DNA of 64,000 bases. Source: Sapientia aquatica. GTDB lineage: Bacteria > Pseudomonadota > Gammaproteobacteria > Burkholderiales > Burkholderiaceae_D. The notes under the pieces are model-generated. The model was not told where the DNA came from and did no database searches. It saw nothing but the letters and a program-made list of their open reading frames with translations. Position 1 is the stretch's first letter. Each line of letters begins with the position of its first letter. The position numbers and the translations under genes were made by a program. Positions 27,920 to 36,487 of the stretch are shown piece by piece. The stretch is from positions 558,001-622,000 of the forward strand of contig NZ_SMYL01000002.1 in assembly GCF_004358105.1 (NCBI RefSeq). The letters are read 5' to 3'.

Positions 27920-29347
27920 ATGTGCAAAAAATCACCAGATTTTTCCTTTCGACTCAGTGTGATTGCTTTCGCAATGACGCAACTCTTTTCTGTTTCTGCC
28001 TTAGCGGCCGATCCCGGACAGGATCGAACAGCTGAGTTGGAAAAGAAACTAGAGCAAAGTTTGCAGCAAATCCAAGCCCTCTCAGCTCGCATTACGCAAT
28101 TAGAAAACGCTTCCAAAACAACCTCGCCTGGTCAAGCCAATCCTACAGCGAATGTCACTCCAACCGCGGTACAAGAAAAACTAAGCGCCCAAGAACAGCG
28201 ATTAGAAAAATTAGAGAAGTCGGTCGAGCAAGTCGCGAGCAGCGCAGCAGATCAGTCTTCTAACGACAGCAATATATTGGGAGTGCCGGTGCACGGTTTT
28301 ATCGCACTCGGCTATGGTCATTTGCCCAATCCTCCTAATTTGCCCAATACCGTTAATTCCAAAAGCGGCTTCCAAATGGCCAACGTTGATTTCTATTTCG
28401 CGCCAAATTTTGGCGATCAGCTCAAAGCCATTATGGAGTTGAATTTGGAGTACACCGAACAGGGTGTGTTGACCTATGACCTAGAGCGCTTTGAGATTGG
28501 CTACACCTTTAATGACTTAGTCAATATTTGGGCCGGCCGCTTTCATACGCCTTATGGCGAATGGAATACGGCGTTTCACCACGGCCACTTTATTCAAACT
28601 TCGATTGATCGTCCACGTTTTGTGGCGTTTGAAGATCAGGGCGGTGTGATGCCTTCGCACACCATCGGTGTGATGGAATCGGGAACGGCGCGGGTCAATG
28701 GCGGTGATCGCGTTTCCTACGACTTTTTTGTTGGTAACGGTAGCCGAATTATTCCGGCTTCAGACGGTAATAACCTCGGTATCGCGCTCGGAAACCAATT
28801 GGAATTTAATCCGGTAGGCGACGACAACGGCAATACGGCATACGGCGGCAGAGTGAGCTACCAATTCAATAATACCTTCACGCTCGGTGCACACGGATTG
28901 TCCGAAGTGGTCGATACCTATGACGGTAACAACGTGCGGCTCAATAGCACTAAGTTAAACATGCTCGGTGCTTTCTATCTGTTGGAATGGAACGATTGGG
29001 AGTCCATCGGTGAATACTATCGCTTTAAGAACGACGATAAATTCGGCGCAAATGGAACCAACGGCACGCACAATAGTTGGGCTGCGTTTGCACAAGTGAG
29101 CTACACCTTTGGCAATATCTGGACGCCATATGCGCGGATCGAAAAAGCCGAACTGGATCAAACCGATAATTATTTCGCCAGCCTAGCGAGTGGTCGAACC
29201 TACACGCGCCAAGTGCTTGGTCTGCGCTGGGATTTCAACAAGGCTGCCGCACTTAAATTTGAAACGGATCGCACGCACGAACTAGAAATAGCAGCGCCGG
29301 ACGAAAAATATAACCGTACTCGCGTTCAACTCGATGTGAAATTTTAA
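27920..29347 (+). CDS. outer-membrane porin-like beta-barrel with coiled-coil N-terminus
   Basis: A 475-residue predicted outer-membrane protein. A signal peptide ends near SALAAD (residue 30). A coiled-coil of heptad-like Leu/Glu/Gln (TAELEKKLEQSLQQIQALS and again EKLSAQEQRLEKLEKS) spans about residues 34–110. The rest alternates hydrophobic and polar residues as in beta-barrels and ends in LDVKF, with the C-terminal Phe used for barrel assembly. The N-terminal coiled-coil plus barrel recalls phosphate- or carboxylate-selective porins. The next two genes follow with gaps of 11 and 24 bases, so the three are an operon. Confidence 0.82.
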   Translation: MCKKSPDFSFRLSVIAFAMTQLFSVSALAADPGQDRTAELEKKLEQSLQQIQALSARITQLENASKTTSPGQANPTANVTPTAVQEKLSAQEQRLEKLEKSVEQVASSAADQSSNDSNILGVPVHGFIALGYGHLPNPPNLPNTVNSKSGFQMANVDFYFAPNFGDQLKAIMELNLEYTEQGVLTYDLERFEIGYTFNDLVNIWAGRFHTPYGEWNTAFHHGHFIQTSIDRPRFVAFEDQGGVMPSHTIGVMESGTARVNGGDRVSYDFFVGNGSRIIPASDGNNLGIALGNQLEFNPVGDDNGNTAYGGRVSYQFNNTFTLGAHGLSEVVDTYDGNNVRLNSTKLNMLGAFYLLEWNDWESIGEYYRFKNDDKFGANGTNGTHNSWAAFAQVSYTFGNIWTPYARIEKAELDQTDNYFASLASGRTYTRQVLGLRWDFNKAAALKFETDRTHELEIAAPDEKYNRTRVQLDVKF

Positions 29348-29358
29348 GGAGTAGCACG

Positions 29359-29769
29359 ATGAACTCATTACGTTTAATTAGAGTAGTTGGGCTTGCGACA
29401 AGCCTGTTTATTTTCTGTTGGTCAGCAGCCTTTGCGGTGGATATTTATGTTGTGACTAGTTCCGGTTTAACCATTGGAGCCGAAGAGGTCAAAGATATTT
29501 TTGTTGGTGATAAACAGGTCGAAGGCGGAGTAAAGCTCACTCCAATTGATAACGCAAGCTTAAAGACTGAATTTTTAGATAAGGCGCTGCACCTAACGCC
29601 AGAAAAATACACGCAATTGTGGGGACGCAAAGTATTTCGTGATGGCTTAATTCCCCCAATGACCAAGGCCAATGATCTTGAAATTATCGCCCTAATAAAA
29701 TCCAAACCCGGCACAGTCGGTTATGTGTCCGCAGTTAGTGGCGATGTGCGGGTGATCACTAAATATTGA
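29359..29769 (+). CDS. small periplasmic phosphate-binding-like (PstS-type) protein
   Basis: A 136-residue exported protein with signal peptide to about residue 28 (WSAAFAVD). The mature part resembles one lobe of PstS-family binding proteins: VTSSGLTIGAEEVKDIFVGDK, LWGRKVFRDGLIPP and the late IKSKPGTVGYVS, where SKPGTVGY is typical of the family. At about 108 mature residues it has only a single lobe, so ligand binding may need a partner. AAGGAGTAGCACG precedes the ATG. It lies between the porin and the SCO-like gene. Confidence 0.78.
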   Translation: MNSLRLIRVVGLATSLFIFCWSAAFAVDIYVVTSSGLTIGAEEVKDIFVGDKQVEGGVKLTPIDNASLKTEFLDKALHLTPEKYTQLWGRKVFRDGLIPPMTKANDLEIIALIKSKPGTVGYVSAVSGDVRVITKY

Positions 29770-29793
29770 GTTTAGATGTTTAGGGAAGGCAGT

Positions 29794-30354
29794 ATGCAAA
29801 CTGAACTTAGATTCCGCTTCGTGCAGTTATTGGTGTGCACTCTTTGGCTGCTCGCCATGTTCGCGCACAGCGCCAAGGCAGGAAATCTGCCTTCGAGTAT
29901 CTACACCCAAACATCGTCATGGACTGAAGATACGGGCCAAACCGTGCAACTGAGTAAGTGGCAAGGTCAGCCGCTCATCATTGCAATGGCTTATACCGAA
30001 TGTACGCGGGTTTGCAATGCGACCTTGCATAAGCTGGAGGAAGCCCAAGCCCTGGCCGATCAACAAAAAACGCCGGTACAGTTCATTATCGTCAGCTTTG
30101 ATCCCTCGATTGATAATCCGAATTCTTGGTCTTATTACCGCCGACAGCATCATTTCACCGAGCGCAGCAATTGGCATTTTTTGACCGGAACAACCAGCGC
30201 CACCAAACGCTTAGCGCAGTCGCTAGGAATTAAGTTTTGGATAGACGAAGACCATGTCATGCACGATTTGCGGATTTTATTCATTAATCCGGATGGGCAA
30301 ATTAAGACCTTTTTGGATTGGGATCATCAAGAAGTGGCTAATTTGTTTAAATAG
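29794..30354 (+). CDS. SCO1/SenC-family thioredoxin-fold protein
   Basis: A 186-residue exported protein. The signal peptide ends near SAKAG (residue 29). The thioredoxin-like domain has the CxxxC copper or redox motif at Cys70 and Cys74 (TECTRVC) and a conserved His near residue 156 (DHVMHDLRILFINPDG), as in SCO proteins. It lacks the usual prolines of CPxxCP. SCO proteins deliver copper to cytochrome oxidase or reduce thiols, but no oxidase gene is near. The ATG at 29794, preceded by GGGAAGGC, is preferred over one at 29776. Its place behind a porin and a binding protein suggests a shared envelope task. Confidence 0.82.
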   Translation: MQTELRFRFVQLLVCTLWLLAMFAHSAKAGNLPSSIYTQTSSWTEDTGQTVQLSKWQGQPLIIAMAYTECTRVCNATLHKLEEAQALADQQKTPVQFIIVSFDPSIDNPNSWSYYRRQHHFTERSNWHFLTGTTSATKRLAQSLGIKFWIDEDHVMHDLRILFINPDGQIKTFLDWDHQEVANLFK

Positions 30355-30518
30355 CATTGCGCACTTAATCTTGCGCTAATCGCTACCTTGGAAAAATCAA
30401 CAGATACCAGTTGGTCGTTTCCGCCTTGTTCTCTGACCTAAACTTCCCTTTATTCGTCCCAAAAACAGCGCTCGTCGCAGCGCACTCAACTTATTTTAAG
30501 ATACCACTTAAATACCTG

Positions 30519-30547
30519 TTGACGCTTGATTTTAACAAACCTATGAT
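30519..30547 (+). promoter_or_regulatory. sigma-70 promoter of the GH3 glycosidase gene
   Basis: TTGACG (30519–30524) and TATGAT (30542–30547) with a 17-base spacer, about 80 bases upstream of the ATG at 30629. Confidence 0.7.
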
Positions 30548-30628
30548 GGCTGCACTTTTCGGAAATTGAATCAATTTCCCTTGTCATTCGTATCAATACA
30601 TTCAGCAAAGAATCAGGAAAACAGACAT

Positions 30629-32191
30629 ATGGATCAGGCGTTGCGACAAAAAATCGGTCAATTATTTATGGTGGGATTTGATGCCTTAGAGGTCAATGAG
30701 CACATTACTCGCCTGATCCAAGAGCGTCATGTTGGCGGCGTTATTCTATTTCGCCGCAATGTCCACACACCGCAGCAAGTCGCCGCGCTCTGTCGGCGCT
30801 TGCAAGAGATCAATGCTGAAGTGAGTGATATTCCTTTGCTGATTTCACTCGATCAAGAAGGCGGCATGGTGATGCGAGTTGAGCAGGGCGTCACGCCCAT
30901 TCCGGCAGCCATGGCGTTTCAACAAGCTGGCTCGGTCGCTGATTGCGAGCAGCTCTCACGCATTAGCGGCGACGAGATGCGCCAGCTCGGTATCAACATG
31001 ATTTTGGCGCCGGTGTTGGACGTCAATAATAATCCCCTTAATCCGGTAATCGGCGTGCGCGCCTTTGGTGAAGATCCGGATACCGTTATCAACTATGGCA
31101 TGGCAGCGATGCGCGGTTTGAATGCCGCTGGCGTGATTACCACCGCTAAACATTTCCCCGGACATGGCGACACCTCAACCGATTCGCATTATTCGATGTC
31201 GATCGTGCCGCACGATAAAGCCCGTTTGGATGCGATGGAATTGCCACCATTTAAAGCCGCGATCGCCCAAGGCGTACACGCGATTATGACGGCGCATGTG
31301 GTTTTCCCAGCGATTGAATCGGAACCGGATTTGCCAGCTACTTTATCCAAATCAGTGTTGACTGATTTGCTGCGCGGTGAACTCGGATTTAAGGGCGTAA
31401 TTATTTCCGATTGCTTAGAAATGTTAGCTATTGCCGATGGCGTGGGCGTGACTAACGGCGCAATTCAGACCTTGAAAGCTGGCGCTGATATTGCCCTGAT
31501 CTCGCACCAACAAGAGCGCCAGCAGGCTGCTATTGATGGCGTGATCGCAGCGGTGGAGCGCGGTGAGATTTCGCTCGATCAAATCAACCAAGCCCATGAA
31601 CGCGTGCAGCAACTCAAGCAAATCAGTGCAGTAAAAACTTGGCGAGATGCGCCGATTATTCCGCAAGGCTTGATGCAGCCAGCAGCATTAGCGTTGGCGG
31701 AAAAAGTCCAACGCGCTGCGCTACGTGTGGCGGGTGCATTCCGCCCATTAAACACTGCGCTGCCAGTGACGTTGATCACGGTCGAAGTTCGTTTGCGTAG
31801 CGAAGTCGATGAAGCCGTTATTGCGCGTAACAATGAAGCGCGCAGTTCCATGTTGCCCGCATTATTGGCTGCCGGAATTGACGTGCGCGAATATGCCTTG
31901 TCCTCCGAGGCCAACGATGCCGAAGTCGCCGCCGCCATCGCCTTTGCCCAAGGCGCGCAGCAAATCGTTTTGCAAACCTATAACGCGATGTTGGTGAAGG
32001 GCCAGCAAACCTTGGTCGCGGCATTACCGCAAGATAAATTGTGGTTGGTTGCTGGACGTTTGCCTTACGATTTGGATTTGGCGCCGAACGCCCAAGGCCG
32101 CTTAGCTAGTTACGGATGCCGCCCAGCGGCGTTAGCGCCAGTGGTAGAGAAGTTGCTGGGCGTGGCTCAATCAATTTGCGTGCTTTGCTAG
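30629..32191 (+). CDS. glycoside hydrolase family 3, probable beta-N-acetylhexosaminidase
   Basis: A 520-residue enzyme. Residues 1 to about 340 are the GH3 TIM barrel with NagZ-type signatures: SLDQEGGMVMR, KHFPGHGDTSTDSH (the His-loop specific to N-acetylglucosaminidases) and IISDCLEM with the nucleophile Asp near 260. A C-terminal alpha/beta domain follows, making it longer than E. coli NagZ (about 340) and more like two-domain forms such as YbbD. No signal peptide is seen, so it may act on cell-wall turnover products in the cytoplasm. The ATG at 30629 begins the conserved domain. Confidence 0.87.
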   Translation: MDQALRQKIGQLFMVGFDALEVNEHITRLIQERHVGGVILFRRNVHTPQQVAALCRRLQEINAEVSDIPLLISLDQEGGMVMRVEQGVTPIPAAMAFQQAGSVADCEQLSRISGDEMRQLGINMILAPVLDVNNNPLNPVIGVRAFGEDPDTVINYGMAAMRGLNAAGVITTAKHFPGHGDTSTDSHYSMSIVPHDKARLDAMELPPFKAAIAQGVHAIMTAHVVFPAIESEPDLPATLSKSVLTDLLRGELGFKGVIISDCLEMLAIADGVGVTNGAIQTLKAGADIALISHQQERQQAAIDGVIAAVERGEISLDQINQAHERVQQLKQISAVKTWRDAPIIPQGLMQPAALALAEKVQRAALRVAGAFRPLNTALPVTLITVEVRLRSEVDEAVIARNNEARSSMLPALLAAGIDVREYALSSEANDAEVAAAIAFAQGAQQIVLQTYNAMLVKGQQTLVAALPQDKLWLVAGRLPYDLDLAPNAQGRLASYGCRPAALAPVVEKLLGVAQSICVLC

Positions 32192-32193
32192 AC

Positions 32194-33177
32194 TTATCTG
32201 CTAAACGCTAGCTGGCTGACTTTCCGTACTTCTTGGTTGATGAGTTGTTCTGGATTATCGGACATGATTTCTATGTCCGAAATCTTGTCCGTGCTAAAGC
32301 AGCGTGCCAAGTTTAAGCCGGTTTGTGCTACCCCAGCACTGTGATGAAATTCCTTTTGGGTGCGATTGAATTTACTGGTGATGTGATACAGCGTAATCAT
32401 GCGCATCGGCGCATCACCAATGCTCGCGCCAATCAAATCCGCCATGCCGCTGCGTAGTGCAACGACCAAGTTCACGGACTTTGCAAATCGAACTAATTCT
32501 GGAACGGTCTTTTGTAAATAGTGAACCGGGATTTCTGGATCCAATAAAACATCTTCTTGCGCGATTTTGTCGATAAAAATCGTATATCCCTTGTTGTGAA
32601 ATTCTTGTGCTAAGACGTTCCAAAAGCTGGCCGGAATACGTCCATAGGTTTTGGCGTGTTGAACGAATAAAACGGTCTTGTCGGCGTTATGCGCTGGAAC
32701 GTTTTGAATTTGCGGTGCCAAGATTGGTACAGAAAGGTCCAAGCCGAGCGCGTAGGAATAGGCCTCTTTTAGCGTGAGCCGATTGTTCTTTAAGACCAAA
32801 TCACTGCCGAAGCGCCCGTCGGCAAACAAGTCAGCCCAGCATAAGAAAAACCATCCCGGCGAGCGGAATGAAATCTGCTCTAAGAAGAACAACGTATCGT
32901 ATTCTTCTTGCGTCAAATAGATGACGAAATCCGCTGCCTGCGGCCAAAATTCCAGTAAAAAATTACGATCATTGCGTAACAATAAACAGACCTTGGCTTG
33001 CTGCCTCAAATGCTGGGTTTGCGATAGCGTAAAGACCAACTCACCATACGCATTGACTGGCATGATGTAGTAATAATCTTCCGGGCAATGGCCGGTTTTA
33101 TTGAAGATCGACCGCTTGATAATTGATAATAAATCGAGCGCCAGATCAAATGAAGTTTGGTGAAATTTCTTGGCCAT
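32194..33177 (-). CDS. glycosyltransferase-like protein, 327 aa
   Basis: No firm family. The C-terminal half has a GT-B-like nucleotide-binding layout: a strand–loop DKTVLFVQHAKTYGRIP, then FIDKI, then LVRFAKSVNLVVALRSGMADLIGAS, where SGMADLI resembles the sugar-nucleotide site of polysaccharide transferases. The N-terminal half is a Rossmann-like region (EDYYYIMPVNAYGELVF). It is the last gene of the minus-strand set with the KpsF-type, HAD and nucleotidyltransferase genes. A role in attaching the sugar they make is inferred from this context only. Its stop is two bases from that of the glycosidase. Confidence 0.55.
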   Translation of the reverse strand: MAKKFHQTSFDLALDLLSIIKRSIFNKTGHCPEDYYYIMPVNAYGELVFTLSQTQHLRQQAKVCLLLRNDRNFLLEFWPQAADFVIYLTQEEYDTLFFLEQISFRSPGWFFLCWADLFADGRFGSDLVLKNNRLTLKEAYSYALGLDLSVPILAPQIQNVPAHNADKTVLFVQHAKTYGRIPASFWNVLAQEFHNKGYTIFIDKIAQEDVLLDPEIPVHYLQKTVPELVRFAKSVNLVVALRSGMADLIGASIGDAPMRMITLYHITSKFNRTQKEFHHSAGVAQTGLNLARCFSTDKISDIEIMSDNPEQLINQEVRKVSQLAFSR

Positions 33178-33238
33178 GCGATCTACCTTAGCGTCAGGAT
33201 GTGATTGGTTGGAGCTTGCTGATTGGCGTTAGTTAAGC

Positions 33239-34192
33239 TCATAGAATTCCGCGTGCCAGCAAATCATGCAGATGAATAATTCCCACCACGTCGTCATTTT
33301 CGACGACAAAAATTGATGGGATGCGTTTGGCTTCCATTATCTGGGTAGCCTCGGCGACCAAGGTGTCGGGCGCAATTGTGGCTGGTTGGCGTGACATATA
33401 TAGGCTGATCGGTTGCTCTACAATTTCAGCCGATAAATTACGCCGCAAGTCGCCATCGGTAAAAATCCCGATCAATTTCTCTTGCTCGTCCAACAGTCCA
33501 ACGCAACCCAATCGCGCACGTGACATTTCAATCACGGCTTGCCGCACCGTGACATTGGCGGCAATTAAAGGTAGCTCGGAGCGCACATGCATCACGTCTT
33601 TAACCAGCAATAATTTTTTGCCTAATTTGCCGCCTGGATGAAATTCCCTAAAGGCAGCGGCTTTAAATTCTTTACCTTCAATACAAGCCACCGCTAAGGC
33701 GTCGCCTAACGCTAAGGTCATCGTGGTCGAGGTGGTGGGAGCCAAGCCCAAAGGGCAGACTTCCGCCATCGCCGGTAACAGTAAAACGATATCGACCGCG
33801 CGCCCTAATGTACTCGCAGCTTCGGCGGTAATGGCAATCAATGGAATAGAGAAGCGGCGCGAATACGATAAGATGTCGGCCAACTCAGGAGACTCGCCAG
33901 AGCGTGAAATAGCGATCACGATATCGCGCTTTTCTATCATCCCTAAGTCGCCGTGACTGGCTTCGGAAGGGTGTAAATAAATAGCCGGAGTGCCCGTTGA
34001 GGCGAAGGTGGAGGCGATCTTGCGGGCGATTTGGCCCGATTTGCCCAAGCCAGATAAAACCACTTTACCTTGGCAATTCAGGATTAATTCGACTACTTGG
34101 GAAAAACGTTGATCGAGCTTTTCGGCCAACACAACCAAGGCATCGGCTTCGGCCAAAATGCTTTTCTTTCCGATGTCGGTCCAATCTGCCAT
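33239..34192 (-). CDS. KpsF/GutQ-type sugar-phosphate isomerase (arabinose-5-phosphate isomerase)
   Basis: A 317-residue protein with an N-terminal SIS domain (VVLSGLGKSGQIARKIASTFASTG, HPSEASHGDLGMI, ISRSGESPE) and two C-terminal CBS domains from about residue 200. The His-Gly-Asp in SEASHGDLG is typical of arabinose-5-phosphate isomerases (KdsD, KpsF, GutQ). The reaction converts ribulose 5-phosphate to D-arabinose 5-phosphate, normally for Kdo. It sits in a set with a nucleotidyltransferase–kinase and a phosphatase rather than with Kdo genes, so it may feed another sugar. Confidence 0.9.
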   Translation of the reverse strand: MADWTDIGKKSILAEADALVVLAEKLDQRFSQVVELILNCQGKVVLSGLGKSGQIARKIASTFASTGTPAIYLHPSEASHGDLGMIEKRDIVIAISRSGESPELADILSYSRRFSIPLIAITAEAASTLGRAVDIVLLLPAMAEVCPLGLAPTTSTTMTLALGDALAVACIEGKEFKAAAFREFHPGGKLGKKLLLVKDVMHVRSELPLIAANVTVRQAVIEMSRARLGCVGLLDEQEKLIGIFTDGDLRRNLSAEIVEQPISLYMSRQPATIAPDTLVAEATQIMEAKRIPSIFVVENDDVVGIIHLHDLLARGIL

Positions 34193-34216
34193 GGTGACTT
34201 TCGTTAGTGATTTTCG

Positions 34217-34594
34217 TTATTTATCAACTATTTTGAGCGCCGCGCTAATCTGACCTAAACCTGCATCGCGCGCCACGTTGATAGCGTAGGCGGTTTGCAG
34301 ACCCGACGGTTTGGTGTCGTTAATTAAGATGCGCTCGCCCAGTGGCATATCGAATAAAACGCTGTCATAGCGAATGCCGTGGTGAGTTAAGGCCGCTAGC
34401 GTGCTGTCTTTAAATTGTTGGCGGCGCGCGGTGAGCAAAATAATTTTGTCGGTACTGGGCAGGTCATTAAAAAATTCCGCTACGCCGGGCAGCAACTGAT
34501 CCGCGCCGTTTAAATAGCCGTTATGTTGGAAAATCGTGCCATCAATATCAATGAGCCACGCTTTGGATAATGGGCTGAGTTCTATCGTTTGCAT
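34217..34594 (-). CDS. small HAD-superfamily phosphatase, 125 aa
   Basis: A compact HAD hydrolase without a large cap. Motif I is LIDIDGTIF, with the nucleophile and acid Asp. Motif II is LLTARRQQF, and motif III/IV is the Lys and the Asp in ILINDTKPSG. The family fits phosphosugar phosphatases in polysaccharide clusters; it is shorter than KdsC or GmhB. Its ATG overlaps the stop of the upstream gene as TGATG, so the two proteins are probably made in step. The likely substrate is a sugar phosphate or bisphosphate made by its partners; this is inference. Confidence 0.78.
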   Translation of the reverse strand: MQTIELSPLSKAWLIDIDGTIFQHNGYLNGADQLLPGVAEFFNDLPSTDKIILLTARRQQFKDSTLAALTHHGIRYDSVLFDMPLGERILINDTKPSGLQTAYAINVARDAGLGQISAALKIVDK

Positions 34595-36132
34595 CAGGCT
34601 TCCAGCGCAGAATGCAGGTAATACAAACCGTTGAAATACGCCGCCAAGATCGAATCGTAATCGTCATCGACCCAACCTGATAAACCTAACCAAATAAAAC
34701 TATGCAGCACTTGGATGGTGCTTATTTTTGAGTTGAAGCGCTCTGCAATCACTTCGCGCAAATGCGACCAACCAGCATCGCGGATTTCAATATCCGCGCT
34801 TTGTGCATCCAAGCTGAGGATAAATTGGCGTCGATTAAAATTATCGTAATTACCCACCACCGAGTAGTACACCTTGGCCCAATCGTATGCCGGGTCGCCA
34901 AAAATACCGGGTTCGGCAAAACGACCACGCGGATCAAAAAACCAAGGCTTTCCCTTGTCGTCGATTAAGGTATTGCTAAACGTCGGGTCGCCATGGATGA
35001 CGGTAAATGCATCGCAACAAGTCATCTCAAACGCATCGGTGAGGCGATGCTGTTCTTTCTCGTGCAAGATATTCGGCACCCAAACGCCGTTGACTTTGAT
35101 GGATCGGTGTTTTTGCAAATCGGGTAATAAACGGCCCACTTTGGCGATACGCTGCTGAGTTTTTTCTAAATAGACTGAGCGCAGTGCGGCGTTATCGACC
35201 GGTGCTTTGCCGAGCGCGTGCAACTCAGTGAGCGAATCCATGATTCCTTCTAACACTTGACGCCGCCCTTTGGTACCCCAGCGGAACTGATAAGGGTGCG
35301 TTCCGTCGATGCGCGACATAGTCATCGGTTTGGATTCAAATAGGGTAGGGATGTGCTTAAAGCCTAGCGCGCCGACTTCTTTGTACCAAGCCAGTTCTAG
35401 ATCTATCATCGGAGCATATTCTGGTACCACGGCTTGTTTGATGACTTTATCGCCGCGATAAGTAATTTTGTTAAAAAAACGTGTTCCCGCTTCGTCATCC
35501 CAGTGATTTTGTAGCGCGTTTAGCGTACCTAATTCGACCGCATCGTCGCAATAGGCGGTACTAAATTGATTGGCGTTCTCGGAAATCCAACGCACGAATT
35601 CGCCGCTATCGGGCAGGTTCTTTAAATGGCTTTTGTTAGGAAACCAAAATAAGCCCATCACGCCGGCGGTATCGCTTTTTTTCTCGACTAAATTCTGTTT
35701 GCCGGCTTCATCGACTTCCACCGACCAGCGACAGGGGAAATTGCGCGATAGGTAAATCACCGGTTGATCGGACTCCGGCATTTTTAAATGTTCATGGAAC
35801 AGCAAATCACTCCAAACGATCCAGAATGGCTCATTGTCGGCGACTAGTTCTAACGACTGGGCGATGCCACTAACCGTGCCAGTGCCAACAGGAGCTACGA
35901 TGGAGACGGGCGCAGAACCCGGAAAGACCGATAAATAGCGCTGTAATACGTCGGCTTTGTATTCGGCAATGACGGCAATTGTGGATTGGGTATCGTGTTT
36001 AGAAGCGAAGCAATCTAGCAAATGAAACAGCAGCGGCTTGCCATCAACCGGCACCAGACATTTGGGTTTATTCCAACAATAATGCTCCAGCCGACTGCCC
36101 TTGCCGCCAGCTTGAATGATTAAAGTAGTCAT
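34594..36132 (-). CDS. fusion of a sugar nucleotidyltransferase and an APH-like kinase
   Basis: A 512-residue two-domain protein. Residues 1 to about 225 are a nucleotidyltransferase: LIIQAGGKGSRLEHYCWNKPKCLVPV is the phosphate-binding loop and Lys signature, with SGIAQSLELV and WSDLL after it. Residues about 240–512 are an aminoglycoside-phosphotransferase/choline-kinase-like fold, with the Brenner motif VIHGDPTFSNTLID near residue 381 and the metal Asp in WFFDPRGRF near 402. One chain could therefore phosphorylate a small molecule and activate it with a nucleotide. First gene of the four-gene minus-strand set. A LicC–LicA-like choline pathway is the main alternative to a sugar pathway. Confidence 0.82.
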   Translation of the reverse strand: MTTLIIQAGGKGSRLEHYCWNKPKCLVPVDGKPLLFHLLDCFASKHDTQSTIAVIAEYKADVLQRYLSVFPGSAPVSIVAPVGTGTVSGIAQSLELVADNEPFWIVWSDLLFHEHLKMPESDQPVIYLSRNFPCRWSVEVDEAGKQNLVEKKSDTAGVMGLFWFPNKSHLKNLPDSGEFVRWISENANQFSTAYCDDAVELGTLNALQNHWDDEAGTRFFNKITYRGDKVIKQAVVPEYAPMIDLELAWYKEVGALGFKHIPTLFESKPMTMSRIDGTHPYQFRWGTKGRRQVLEGIMDSLTELHALGKAPVDNAALRSVYLEKTQQRIAKVGRLLPDLQKHRSIKVNGVWVPNILHEKEQHRLTDAFEMTCCDAFTVIHGDPTFSNTLIDDKGKPWFFDPRGRFAEPGIFGDPAYDWAKVYYSVVGNYDNFNRRQFILSLDAQSADIEIRDAGWSHLREVIAERFNSKISTIQVLHSFIWLGLSGWVDDDYDSILAAYFNGLYYLHSALEA

Positions 36133-36487
36133 AGAAAAACGCTTTCAAAATGAGCATTTTCCTAATGTAATGTAACGCCTTGAATGGTCATGGCTTAAAT
36201 AGCTATGTATTCCGGCTCTAATTGTTGATTTAGCTTTACTGGCGGCACTGAATCAACGTTAGTCAGTTTTTTGAGTTGAGAATTGTTATTTAATCGCTAT
36301 TTATTTACACTGCCCAGCCTGTGGTTTTTGCCGCCTTCGGAAATCTGCCTGATTTAATTTGGTATTTCGTCTATTAAAGCGCGGATTCCTTCTTTAGGGT
36401 GGACAAGTTTTTCCTGTAGCATATTCACCAATTTTCGATTAATTCATTTCCTACTTTCTCAGTTCGTACCCTACCCGGAGCATCTCG
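36133..36487. other. intergenic region between divergent genes
   Basis: A gene-free, AT-rich spacer holding the promoters of the minus-strand sugar set and the plus-strand symporter. A weak candidate for the symporter is TGGACA (36400–36405) and TATTCA (36422–36427) with a 16-base spacer. CCGGAG at 36475–36480 is its ribosome site. Nothing else is evident. Confidence 0.4.
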
